Source: Bacteroidales bacterium UBA3824
GTDB taxonomy: Bacteria > Bacteroidota > Bacteroidia > Bacteroidales > UBA3824
DNA length: 28,720 bases
Direction of reading: 5' to 3'
Assembly: GCA_002393195.1 (NCBI GenBank)
Contig: DGIK01000158.1
Coordinates: 2,194-30,913 of the forward strand
A program made the position numbers and the translations under genes. The notes below the pieces were generated by a model, which saw nothing but the letters and a program-made list of their open reading frames with translations, did not search any database and was not told the origin of the DNA. This document shows positions 7,806 to 16,146 of this stretch, piece by piece (position 1 is the stretch's first letter; each line of letters begins with the position of its first letter).

Positions 7806-9091
7806 TGTTAACGATGAAAACCATATCCTTCAAGACCCTCGGTTGCAGATTGAACCTTTACGAAACGGATGCTTTGGCGTCGAAGTTTCGTGAAAGAGGA
7901 TTCGTGACCGATGGGGATTTTGAAAATTCTGATGCGGAGATTTTTGTAATTAACACCTGCACAATCACCAACCAATCCGACAAGAAGAGCCGCGAGTACA
8001 TCAACCGCGCCATCAGGAAGGGGTCGTTGGTGGTTGTAACGGGTTGTATGGCAGAACAATACGCCCAAAATTATCTGCCCGATTCCGCGCAGGTGATTGT
8101 AGTTGACAATAAGCATAAAAACCTGATTTATGAAATTGTGGAGGCGCATCTTGGCGGCGAAATTGTTGATACAAAAAATCTCGATGGTGATGTATTCGGC
8201 TTTGAGGCGGCTAAGGAAACTTTCCACACACGCTCAATCGTGAAAATTCAGGACGGCTGCAACAATTTTTGCAGTTATTGCATAGTGCCATACGTGCGCG
8301 GGCGGGCGGTTTCGAGACCCGTGGAGGATATTTTGCAAAACATCAAGACCGAACTTGGATATGGTTTCAAGGAGATTGTCCTTACCGGCGTCAATATTTC
8401 AAAATACAATTCAGATGGCGTCAGTTTTGAGGATTTGATAAAGAAGATTTTGGAGATTGACGGCGATTTCAGGCTTCGGATTGCGTCGATAGAGCCGGAC
8501 GATTTTTCTGACAGTTTTGTGCAACTGTTTAAAAATCCGAAACTTGCGCCGCATATCCATCTTTGCCTCCAATCGGGCAGCAATGCAGTCCTGAAACGTA
8601 TGCACCGCCATTACACGCGGGAAGATTTTATGGGAATTGTTGATAAATTCAGGGCGATTGTTCCAAATTTCAATGTTACGACCGATATAATTGTTGGCCT
8701 GCCGGGCGAGACAGATGAAGATTTTGCCGACACTTTGGAAGTCGCAAAAAAAATCTGTTTCGGACATATTCACGCCTTCAAATATTCGCGGCGCAGCGGC
8801 ACACTCGCGGACAAAATGGACTGTCAAATTGATGAAAAAATCAAAACCCAACGCTCCAAAATTCTCCGCGACTTGTCCGAAAAATTGTCCACGGATTATC
8901 TAAAAAGTTTCATCGGCAAACGTCAGATTTTGCTTACTGAAACCATTGAGGAAGACGGTTTTGTGTACGGTTACGGTGAAAATTATGTCAGGATTAAAAT
9001 GAAAATGTCTGACGGCGTGGAGACTAATCAATTTTATGACGTGGAAATTACGTGTATTGAGGGCGATGTTTTGATAGGAAAGGAAGATTGA
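7805..9091 (+). CDS. mtaB: tRNA threonylcarbamoyladenosine methylthiotransferase MtaB
   Basis: A 428-residue relative of MiaB that converts t6A37 to ms2t6A37 in tRNA. TLGCRLNLYETDAL at the N-terminus is the MtaB version of the first cluster motif; NTCTIT and VTGCMAEQ supply the other two cysteines. The radical-SAM motif is C152-x3-C156-x2-C159 in GCNNFCSYC, followed by VPYVRGRAVSRP. The first ATG (7805) overlaps the miaB stop by one base; an in-frame ATG at 7814 (MKTISF) is an equally plausible start. Having both methylthiotransferases adjacent suggests coordinated expression of tRNA position-37 modification. Confidence 0.93.
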   Translation: MLTMKTISFKTLGCRLNLYETDALASKFRERGFVTDGDFENSDAEIFVINTCTITNQSDKKSREYINRAIRKGSLVVVTGCMAEQYAQNYLPDSAQVIVVDNKHKNLIYEIVEAHLGGEIVDTKNLDGDVFGFEAAKETFHTRSIVKIQDGCNNFCSYCIVPYVRGRAVSRPVEDILQNIKTELGYGFKEIVLTGVNISKYNSDGVSFEDLIKKILEIDGDFRLRIASIEPDDFSDSFVQLFKNPKLAPHIHLCLQSGSNAVLKRMHRHYTREDFMGIVDKFRAIVPNFNVTTDIIVGLPGETDEDFADTLEVAKKICFGHIHAFKYSRRSGTLADKMDCQIDEKIKTQRSKILRDLSEKLSTDYLKSFIGKRQILLTETIEEDGFVYGYGENYVRIKMKMSDGVETNQFYDVEITCIEGDVLIGKED

Positions 9092-9100
9092 TTTGGGCAA

Positions 9101-9250
9101 ACATTTCGCGGATTTCCGCAAAAACCGTTCAAAACATTTCGCGGATTTCTGCAAAAACCGTTCAAAACATTTTGCGGAAAACGGAAAAATCGTCAAAAAA
9201 AAATCGCGGAAAACGGAAAAATCGTCAAAAAAATTTTGCGGAAAACGGAA
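9101..9250. repeat. Tandem array of about five 32-33 base units
   Basis: The word GCGGA recurs at 9108, 9141, 9174, 9206 and 9238, giving spacings of 33, 33, 32 and 32. The first two units share GCGGATTTCYGCAAAAACC and the following TTCAAAACATT. The last three share GCGGAAAACGGAAAA and a following A-rich run. The array fills most of the 208-base gap between mtaB and the next gene. The first units contain the near-palindrome GCGGATTTCCGC. No unique spacers are present, so it is not a CRISPR array. Confidence 0.85.
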
Positions 9251-9265
9251 AAGTGCTTATATTTG
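9235..9265 (+). promoter_or_regulatory. Promoter for the DUF4143 ATPase gene, partly inside the last repeat unit
   Basis: TTTG at 9235-9238, a 19-base spacer, and TATATTTG at 9258-9265 match the Bacteroidota promoter consensus and lie 34 bases before the ATG at 9300. The -33 element is formed by the last unit of the tandem array. Confidence 0.65.
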
Positions 9266-9299
9266 CGCAGTTATGAAACCATAAAAATCTCTATGAATT

Positions 9300-10634
9300 A
9301 TGACGATTTTTAAACGCAAAATATACCAAAAGATGCTTGATTGGAAAAACAAGCGTAAAGGCGAGACGGCGTTGTTGATTCAAGGAGCAAGACGCATTGG
9401 AAAATCGACAATTGTAAGACAATTTGTCGAAAATGAATACGAGACATATATTTTGATAGACTTTTCAAAGGCTAAGAAAGAAGTTTTTGAATTGTTTGAA
9501 GATTTGTCGGACATTGACTATATCTTTATGCGTTTGCAGGTCATTTATAAAGTCAAATTGATTGAGCGCAAATCTGCAATTGTTTTCGATGAGGTTCAGA
9601 AGCAACCATTGGCACGTCAGGCGATTAAGCATTTGGTCGCCGATGGTCGTTATGACTTTCTTGAAACGGGTTCGCTTATTTCCATCAAAAAGAACGTCAA
9701 AGACATTGTTTTACCGAGCGAGGAATCTAAACTTACAATGTATCCTATGGATTATGAGGAGTTTAAGTGGGCTTTGGGCGATACTGCAACGGTAGATTTG
9801 TTGAGGGTGTTTTTAAAAAAAATGAAGCCATTGGGCGATGCTGCACACCGCAAATTGATGCGCGATTTTAGGCTTTATATGCTTGTGGGCGGTATGCCGC
9901 AGGCTGTCAGCAAGTATTTGGAAACTAACAATTTGGCGGAAGTTGACATCGTAAAGCGTGAAATTCTTTCATTGTACGAGGATGATTTGATGAAACTCGA
10001 TGATTCAGGTAGGTCATCTGCATTATTCAAGGCTATTCCTTCACAATTGAGCAAGGGAATTTCGCGTTATCAGGTAACGTCAGTGTTGCCTAATTATGCG
10101 CCATCTAAGGTATATGAAACCATTTACGAACTTGCCGACTCGATGACTGTCAATGTTGTCTATCATTCTGACGACCCGAATGTTGGACTTGCGTTGACTA
10201 AGGACACGTCGCGTTACAAATTGTTTCTTGGCGACACGGGGTTGTTTGTTACTTTGGTTTTTATGGACAAGGCTGTTACCGACAATGTAATCTATGAAAA
10301 ACTTTTGAGCGACAAACTCGACACTAACCTCGGCTACATCTATGAGAATATGGTGTCGCAGATTTTCCGCGCCTCAGGGTACGAACTTTTTTATCATACG
10401 ATAAAGAAAGACGACGGCAAAAGTTATTATGAGGTAGATTTCCTGTTGTCAAAAGGCAACAAGTTGATTCCAATCAAGGTGAAGTCGTCGGGGTACAGGG
10501 CGCACACTTCACTTGACAAATTTTGCGACAAGTTTTCGGGCAGGATTGGCAAAAAATACCTCGTCTATACAAAAGACTTGAAAAAGGAAGGCGACATTTT
10601 GTACCTCCCGATTTATATGGCGATGTTTGTTTGA
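9300..10634 (+). CDS. AAA_14/DUF4143 ATP-binding protein
   Basis: A 444-residue protein. The N-terminal AAA_14 ATPase has Walker A GARRIGKS (residues 29-36) and Walker B IVFDEVQ (about 93-99), with LETGSLIS as sensor-1-like segment. The C-terminal DUF4143 domain includes LYMLVGGMPQAV and ends in a PD-(D/E)XK-like region, YEVDFLLSKGNKLIPIKVKSS. Most relatives have IEVK at the last motif; here the acidic residue is Lys, which may remove nuclease activity. These proteins are abundant and variable in gut and environmental Bacteroidota; their role is not settled. It has its own promoter and no obvious partner. Confidence 0.87.
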   Translation: MTIFKRKIYQKMLDWKNKRKGETALLIQGARRIGKSTIVRQFVENEYETYILIDFSKAKKEVFELFEDLSDIDYIFMRLQVIYKVKLIERKSAIVFDEVQKQPLARQAIKHLVADGRYDFLETGSLISIKKNVKDIVLPSEESKLTMYPMDYEEFKWALGDTATVDLLRVFLKKMKPLGDAAHRKLMRDFRLYMLVGGMPQAVSKYLETNNLAEVDIVKREILSLYEDDLMKLDDSGRSSALFKAIPSQLSKGISRYQVTSVLPNYAPSKVYETIYELADSMTVNVVYHSDDPNVGLALTKDTSRYKLFLGDTGLFVTLVFMDKAVTDNVIYEKLLSDKLDTNLGYIYENMVSQIFRASGYELFYHTIKKDDGKSYYEVDFLLSKGNKLIPIKVKSSGYRAHTSLDKFCDKFSGRIGKKYLVYTKDLKKEGDILYLPIYMAMFV

Positions 10635-10671
10635 CTTTGACGATGATAAACAATTAAATAATTGAACGAAT

Positions 10672-12039
10672 ATGAAACACATTTTTATTTTGATAGCGGT
10701 ATTAATGCCGCTATTGTGCTGTGCACAGAAGGAAGACTACGTGTGGGTGATGGGCAACAACATCATCGACTTCAACACCACGCCGCCGACGGTGATGGCA
10801 AATGGGGATTTCACGCCAGAATCGGGGCTAACATCGATTTGCGATAAAGATGGTAATCTTATGTATTGGAGCAAAGGCAATCATTTGTATAACAAGAACA
10901 ATGAGGAGATTTTCACTTCCAAAGTTTTTTCAGGTTTTCACCAATTAAATTCTATTACTTTGTTCCCGTTTCCGGGTAGCGAAACAAATTATATTTTGAT
11001 GCATCTTGATTATAACAATCATATTATAAAATTTACTGTAATTGATGGTTCGGAAGATGTTTTGCAGCCAACATTTAAAGATTTTGGTTCTATTCCGTAC
11101 AACAGAAATACACCGATTGTTGTACAACAGGAAAACAGCCGTGATTTTTGGATTATAAATATGAATGAATATGAACTGGCGTTTAGTGTCTATTCGTTGA
11201 CGTCAGAGGGATTGCAATTAAATAGTACATATAATTATAAAGGGGAAAATTTTGACTCTTATCTTATTGGCATAGAAGGATATTGGGTATCAAATAACCA
11301 ATCAAATATTGTTGCGTATATGCTTGGTAGAGAGGAGGACTTATTGTACTTGAACTATTCATTTGACAATGTTTATGGCAAGATAACAGATATTACAGTC
11401 TATCACGAGGGAACTGAAATATTATGGCCGTGTGTGTTTTCTAAAAATGACAAGTATTTATTTTTTGTTGCTTCTGATTTTACGGATGGAACTACCGCTG
11501 TTCTTTATAGATGTCCTGTGGATAAACTTAAAGAAAAAGATGCTTTAAAAAAGTACCGTGAACTTGTTTATTATCCCCCGTTAGATTATTATTTAAGTGT
11601 AAGTATAAAACTTGGTCCCGATGGCAATATTTATTTCATTAACGATAGTAATCCCGAATACATCAGTGTAATTTATAATCCCGAAGACGATAACCCTATC
11701 ATAAATTCTAATGGTTTAAAATTGGCGCAACCTAATCAAAACAACAAATGGGTGGCAATGTTTCCTTATACTTATCATTATCCTTTTGCCGTTTCCTACA
11801 CCCGCGACTGCCGCGACTTTACTTTTTCGTTTTCTGAATCGTAATACGAATCTGTTGTTTGGAATTTTGGCGACGGTACGGCGGAGGTCAGGGATGTTGA
11901 AAAGCCGACGCATACTTTTGCAGACGATGGCAAATATACTGTTACTCTGACTGTTACATTGACAGATGGCATTGTCCGCCAATATTCTACCGATGTGGAA
12001 ATTACGACGCCAAAAGCACCGATAGTAATTTGTGAATAA
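10672..12039 (+). pseudogene. Secreted PKD-domain protein, interrupted by a nonsense codon
   Basis: The open frame from ATG 10672 stops at TAA 11842-11844 after 390 residues. The same frame then continues for 64 codons to TAA 12037-12039 and encodes the rest of a PKD domain (WNFGDGTAEV, then KPTHTFADDG) almost identical to the paralogue downstream. The paralogue has GAA where this copy has TAA, so one G-to-T change explains the break. The N-terminus is a signal peptide (MKHIFILIAVLMPLLCCAQ), followed by a repetitive extracellular region with propeller-like GPDGNIYF. The shortened protein lacks nearly the whole PKD domain but could still be exported. No promoter consensus was seen in the 37 bases upstream. 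Confidence 0.8.
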
Positions 12040-12055
12040 TTAAAAATAGAGAATT

Positions 12056-13417
12056 ATGAAACACATTTTTATTTTATTTGCGGTATTTCTTATGCCGCTA
12101 TTGTGCTTTGCACAGAAGGAAGACTACGTGTGGGTGATGGGCAACAACATCATCGACTTCAACACCACGCCGCCGACGGTGAGGGCAAATGGGGATTTCG
12201 CACCAGAACCGGGACTGACATCGGTCTGCGACAAGGACGGAAATTTGAAATATTGGATTAATGGTAACCGTGTTTATAACAAAAATAGCGAAGAAATATA
12301 CACTTCGATGAGTATTCAGGACATTGAACATCTCAATTCGCTGACATTGTTTCCGATGCCGGGCAGTGAAACCAACTATATTTATATGCACCTTGATTAC
12401 AAAACAAAGATTATTCATTTTACGGAAATTGACGGCTCAAAAGATGAATTGCATCCTGAATTTAAAGATTTTGCGAGTCTGTCGTACAACGGATGTTCGC
12501 CGGTTTTGATTCAGAAGAAGTATAGTCGTGATTTTTGGCTGTTGCATCAGGATGCCAACACGTTTAATGTATATTCAATAACAAAGAATGGGTTGTTTTT
12601 GCATAGTACAAAAACGTTTGATAAAGAAATATATGATGATTTTTTTTTTCGAATAAATGATTCTCGCATTGCAAATAGCCAAACACTCATTTATACGTAT
12701 GTACTGGGGATGCCTGATGACTTGTTGTATATGTATTTTGATTTTGATTGTATTAATGGTCTCATAACCGATATGACACTTTATCATAATGGAAGTGATT
12801 TTATGGAAGGTGAAGCATTTACCCAAAATGATAATTTTTTTTATTTCTTTTTCTGTGGGGAAGATTACAAGGATTATGATAAAATTTTTAGATGCCCTGT
12901 TGATAAACTTAAAGAAAAAGATGCTCTAAAAAAATATCGCAAAGTTGCTTATAATTCTATGAATCATTCCATTGATGATATAAAAATGGGACCTGATGGT
13001 AATATTTATTTTTTAGATAGTTACAATCCTGAATATGTCGGCGTTATTTATAATTCTGAGGACGACAATCCAAATGTTAATCCAAATGGAATCAAATTGG
13101 CGCAAACCTCGAAAACTGATGGTTGGGTGGCAATGTTTCCCTACACTTACCATTATCCCTTCGGACTTTCCTACACCCGCGACTGTCACGACTTTACTTT
13201 TTCGTTTTCGGAATCGGAATATGAATCAATAGTTTGGAATTTTGGCGACGGTACGGCGGAGGTAAGGGATGTTGAAAAGCCGACGCATACTTTTGCAGAC
13301 GATGGCAAATATACTGTTAGTCTGACTGTTACATTGACAGATGGCATTGTCCGCCAATATTCTACCGAGGTGGAAATCACGACGCCAAAAGCACCGAGGA
13401 TTATTGTGGAGGAATGA
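12056..13417 (+). CDS. Secreted PKD-domain protein, intact paralogue of the preceding gene
   Basis: A 453-residue exported protein: signal peptide (MKHIFILFAVFLMPLLCFAQ), a long region resembling the beta-propeller-like part of Bacteroidota secreted proteins (YVWVMGNNIIDFN, MGPDGNIYFLD), and a C-terminal PKD domain (about 385-440) with WNFGDGTAEV and TFADDGKYTVSLTV. No C-terminal type IX secretion signal is visible. It begins 16 bases after the end of the first copy. The two copies are nearly identical at the nucleotide level in the first 160 and last 200 bases but much less so in the middle. Function is unknown; binding of an extracellular ligand is only a guess from the PKD fold. Confidence 0.85.
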   Translation: MKHIFILFAVFLMPLLCFAQKEDYVWVMGNNIIDFNTTPPTVRANGDFAPEPGLTSVCDKDGNLKYWINGNRVYNKNSEEIYTSMSIQDIEHLNSLTLFPMPGSETNYIYMHLDYKTKIIHFTEIDGSKDELHPEFKDFASLSYNGCSPVLIQKKYSRDFWLLHQDANTFNVYSITKNGLFLHSTKTFDKEIYDDFFFRINDSRIANSQTLIYTYVLGMPDDLLYMYFDFDCINGLITDMTLYHNGSDFMEGEAFTQNDNFFYFFFCGEDYKDYDKIFRCPVDKLKEKDALKKYRKVAYNSMNHSIDDIKMGPDGNIYFLDSYNPEYVGVIYNSEDDNPNVNPNGIKLAQTSKTDGWVAMFPYTYHYPFGLSYTRDCHDFTFSFSESEYESIVWNFGDGTAEVRDVEKPTHTFADDGKYTVSLTVTLTDGIVRQYSTEVEITTPKAPRIIVEE

Positions 13418-14009
13418 AATTATATACTTCTTCCGTATTTGCCGCCACCATCCCTGGATTGTTTTTCTCCAAAATTTCTGTGGAATTGAATCCCCACGAG
13501 ACGGAGATTATCGGGATATTGACGGCGCGGCAGGCTTCGATGTCGCGGAGTTCGTCGCCAATGTAGATGATTTCGGATTTGAGGTGGCGACGGGCGCGGC
13601 GGATTGCGCGGCGTTTGCCGAATAGGGAGATTTCGGGCTTGATGTAGGTGAATAAGTCCGTCAGTCCGTATTTTTTCAAAAATATGCTGATGGTTTGCGC
13701 GGAATTGGTTGTTATTATCCCCAATGAAAATCCATCGCCGTGCAGATGCCGCACAAGGTCGGGTATGTCGTCAAAGGCCTTTACTTCGGCGGCGCGTTCC
13801 ACGGATTTTTTCCTGAAAAATCGTATCAATCCCGGTATCTGCCAAAACCTCACGCCCGACATTTTTATGAGTTCACGCGCCGATTTGTCTTTGTTGGCGG
13901 CGAAGTCTATCTGTTGGTAGCCAAGTCGGTCGGCGTATTCATTGATGAGTTGTGAGCCGAGGGCGAAGGTGTCGGCGAGTGTGCCGTCAAAGTCAAATAT
14001 GATGTACAT
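13401..14009 (-). CDS. HAD-family hydrolase (phosphoglycolate phosphatase-like)
   Basis: A 202-residue cytoplasmic phosphatase of the haloacid dehalogenase superfamily. Motif I is FDFDGT with nucleophile D6 and general acid D8; motif II is IITTNS; motif IV is YIGDELRDIEA. The helical cap between motifs I and II places it in the Gph/PGP-like subfamily, so phosphoglycolate or another small phosphoester is a plausible substrate, though this cannot be set from sequence. It starts 11 bases after the second chemoreceptor gene and is probably cotranscribed with both receptors. Its 3' end overlaps the convergent PKD-protein gene by 17 bases. Confidence 0.87.
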   Translation of the reverse strand: MYIIFDFDGTLADTFALGSQLINEYADRLGYQQIDFAANKDKSARELIKMSGVRFWQIPGLIRFFRKKSVERAAEVKAFDDIPDLVRHLHGDGFSLGIITTNSAQTISIFLKKYGLTDLFTYIKPEISLFGKRRAIRRARRHLKSEIIYIGDELRDIEACRAVNIPIISVSWGFNSTEILEKNNPGMVAANTEEVYNFIPPQ

Positions 14010-14020
14010 TGGGCGTCGGG

Positions 14021-16135
14021 CTAAAAGTTTTCGTAATCGCTGTCGTCATCGTCGTCCAACTTGATATTGAGCCCCGGCTTGTGCTTGTGGGCGGTGGCAG
14101 AGGCGTAGATTTCGCTGGTAGTGGCGGGTTGTGGTTGCATCGACGGCTGTTGTTCCAATTCGTTGTTGATGGCTTCCTGTTCGAGCAATCCGCCTTTCAA
14201 CTTGCTTTTGAGTCGGAGGATTTCGTTCATGTGTTTTTCGATTTCCAGTACAATCTCGTTGGTCTGCGCACGGTTTTCCTTGTCGGTGAGTTTGAAGAAT
14301 CCCACCGATTTGGAGAGGCTTTCCACCTTGTGGACGAGGTTGGCGATGTAGCCTGACATTTTTTCTGAGAGTTCGGCGTTGGATTGCGAGATGCTCACGA
14401 GCTGCTGCAACGCCTTTGTAATGCTCGATGTGCCTGAGAGCTGTTCGGCGCAGGACGTGGCGATTTCGGAGACCATTTCGGCGTTTTTACGGATTTTGGG
14501 CGTGATTTTGTCGATGAGTTCCGCGCTGTGTTCGGTGATTTTGAGGCTCTTTGCACTCCATTCGTTTATTTGCGTGGAGGCAGTCTGGCAACGCTCGGCG
14601 AGTTTGCGGATTTCGGCGGCAACGACAGCAAATCCTTTTCCGTTTTCGCCGGCGCGGGCGGCTTCCACTGCGGCGTTGATGGCGAGGAGGTCGGTGCGCG
14701 ATGTGATTTCGTTGATGATTTCTATCTTGGAAATCACGTTTTGTATGCAGGCGAGTGTGCTGGAACTCGATTTGGATACCGTGAGGATGTCGTTGGCGAT
14801 GTCTTCGGAACTTTGTTTTGTGAGGCCTGCGTTGCTTGCGTTTTGCTCGATGGATGTGGTCATCTGCTCGAGCGACGCCGATATTTCCTCCACTTCGGCA
14901 GCCTGTTCCTTGGAGCCGTCGGCAATCTTGTCGGTGGCGCCGTGCAGCACTGTGCTGGTGTCGCCGATGTCGTCGCAATTGACACGTATCTTGCTTACAG
15001 CGTCCGATAGAGTCTGCTGCATTGTCTTGATGTTGGCATTGAGCCTGCCGAGTTCGTCCTCGCTGCGGATGGCTGCGGTGGCGGTGGTGTAGAGCTTGCC
15101 GTTAGCAAAATCTTCGGTAAATTCATTGAGCGCGTTGATGGGTTTGAGCACGACACGTTTGGTGGCTATCATTATGCCAATTATCAGGAGCAGGAGCGTG
15201 AGAAATCCTGTAATTACCAATAGGATTTTCAATCTGGTTTCTGGGGCGTAGAGTGCCGGTTCGGGTATCACGATGCCCACCTGCCAATTGATCTTTGGGA
15301 GCTTGCTGTAATAGATGAGCAGCGGCGTATTGCCGGCATAAACGGTGTATACGCCCTGTCCAACCTTGATGGTTTGCAACATTCGTCCCATATTGTCAAG
15401 CCCTTTGAATACAAACTTGCCCGGAGTGAGGAAGTTGATTTTCATAATTTTGTCGTGTTCGGGGTATGCCACGATTGTCATTTCGTCGTTGACGAGAGTG
15501 CCGAGGCCAAGCCCGTTGATTTTCATCGATTCGGCGTACTTATTCACCAAATTGATGTCGAAAAGCATCGTGAGGGCGGCGGTGCATTGTGTCTTGTTGT
15601 TGGTAAGTATCGGCACCGTTACCGAATAGCAGCGCAACGTATCGCCCGGTATTGGGTAGAAAGGCGATTCTATCGAGAATGTCTTGTTGGCTTGGAAAAT
15701 GTCCTTGTAAAATTTGCGGTCTTTCATCGACGAGCTGTCGGGTCCTTCCGATGTGTATGTGCTGCCGTCGTGAGCCGTGCATCTGATTCTGAAATAAGTG
15801 TCTTCCTTGCCAGCCAACATTTTTACGCAGGTCTCAACGCTTTGCTTTGGCGTATAGTTTTGAGAGCCGCAGATGTTTGCCATCAATTCGAGCTGGTTGA
15901 TGTACGAACTGAAAATGTTTTCCACGTTGTCCGCCTGAATCTTCATCGTCTGTATAGCCATCTTGTGCGAAGATTCGCGGTTGTTGTTTTTGATGATGGT
16001 GTATATGGTAACGTCTATGCCAATCAGCACCGCCATAAAGGTAGGGATGATGATTTGCATATACTTGCCCCGGATGTCGTTTCTCCTGAACAAGTTGAAA
16101 AAACGTTGCATTATGGTTTTGTTTTGTGTTGTCAT
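14021..16135 (-). CDS. Methyl-accepting chemotaxis protein with a possible CheR-binding tail
   Basis: A 704-residue inner-membrane receptor. Membrane segments lie at about 25-48 and 301-323 and enclose a periplasmic Cache-type sensor domain. A HAMP domain follows (about 324-378), then the signalling coiled coil with the hairpin tip [20 protein letters not shown] at about 480-500. The protein ends in a disordered linker, an acidic run and the final residues DYENF, which fit the aromatic-x-x-aromatic C-terminal pentapeptide that tethers CheR in other receptors. It lies 11 bases behind the upstream receptor. No CheA, CheW or motility gene is visible in the window, so the output pathway is unknown. 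Confidence 0.92.
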   Translation of the reverse strand: MTTQNKTIMQRFFNLFRRNDIRGKYMQIIIPTFMAVLIGIDVTIYTIIKNNNRESSHKMAIQTMKIQADNVENIFSSYINQLELMANICGSQNYTPKQSVETCVKMLAGKEDTYFRIRCTAHDGSTYTSEGPDSSSMKDRKFYKDIFQANKTFSIESPFYPIPGDTLRCYSVTVPILTNNKTQCTAALTMLFDINLVNKYAESMKINGLGLGTLVNDEMTIVAYPEHDKIMKINFLTPGKFVFKGLDNMGRMLQTIKVGQGVYTVYAGNTPLLIYYSKLPKINWQVGIVIPEPALYAPETRLKILLVITGFLTLLLLIIGIMIATKRVVLKPINALNEFTEDFANGKLYTTATAAIRSEDELGRLNANIKTMQQTLSDAVSKIRVNCDDIGDTSTVLHGATDKIADGSKEQAAEVEEISASLEQMTTSIEQNASNAGLTKQSSEDIANDILTVSKSSSSTLACIQNVISKIEIINEITSRTDLLAINAAVEAARAGENGKGFAVVAAEIRKLAERCQTASTQINEWSAKSLKITEHSAELIDKITPKIRKNAEMVSEIATSCAEQLSGTSSITKALQQLVSISQSNAELSEKMSGYIANLVHKVESLSKSVGFFKLTDKENRAQTNEIVLEIEKHMNEILRLKSKLKGGLLEQEAINNELEQQPSMQPQPATTSEIYASATAHKHKPGLNIKLDDDDDSDYENF

Positions 16136-16146
16136 ATCCTTCTGTG

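Noticed and set aside
9101..9250. Regularly spaced repeats that could suggest a CRISPR array
   Set aside because: The units follow each other directly with no unique spacers, they drift in sequence, and no cas gene is present.
9300..10634. AAA_14/DUF4143 protein as a STAND or defence ATPase
   Set aside because: The family is widespread with variable contexts, and no partner gene supports a defence role here.
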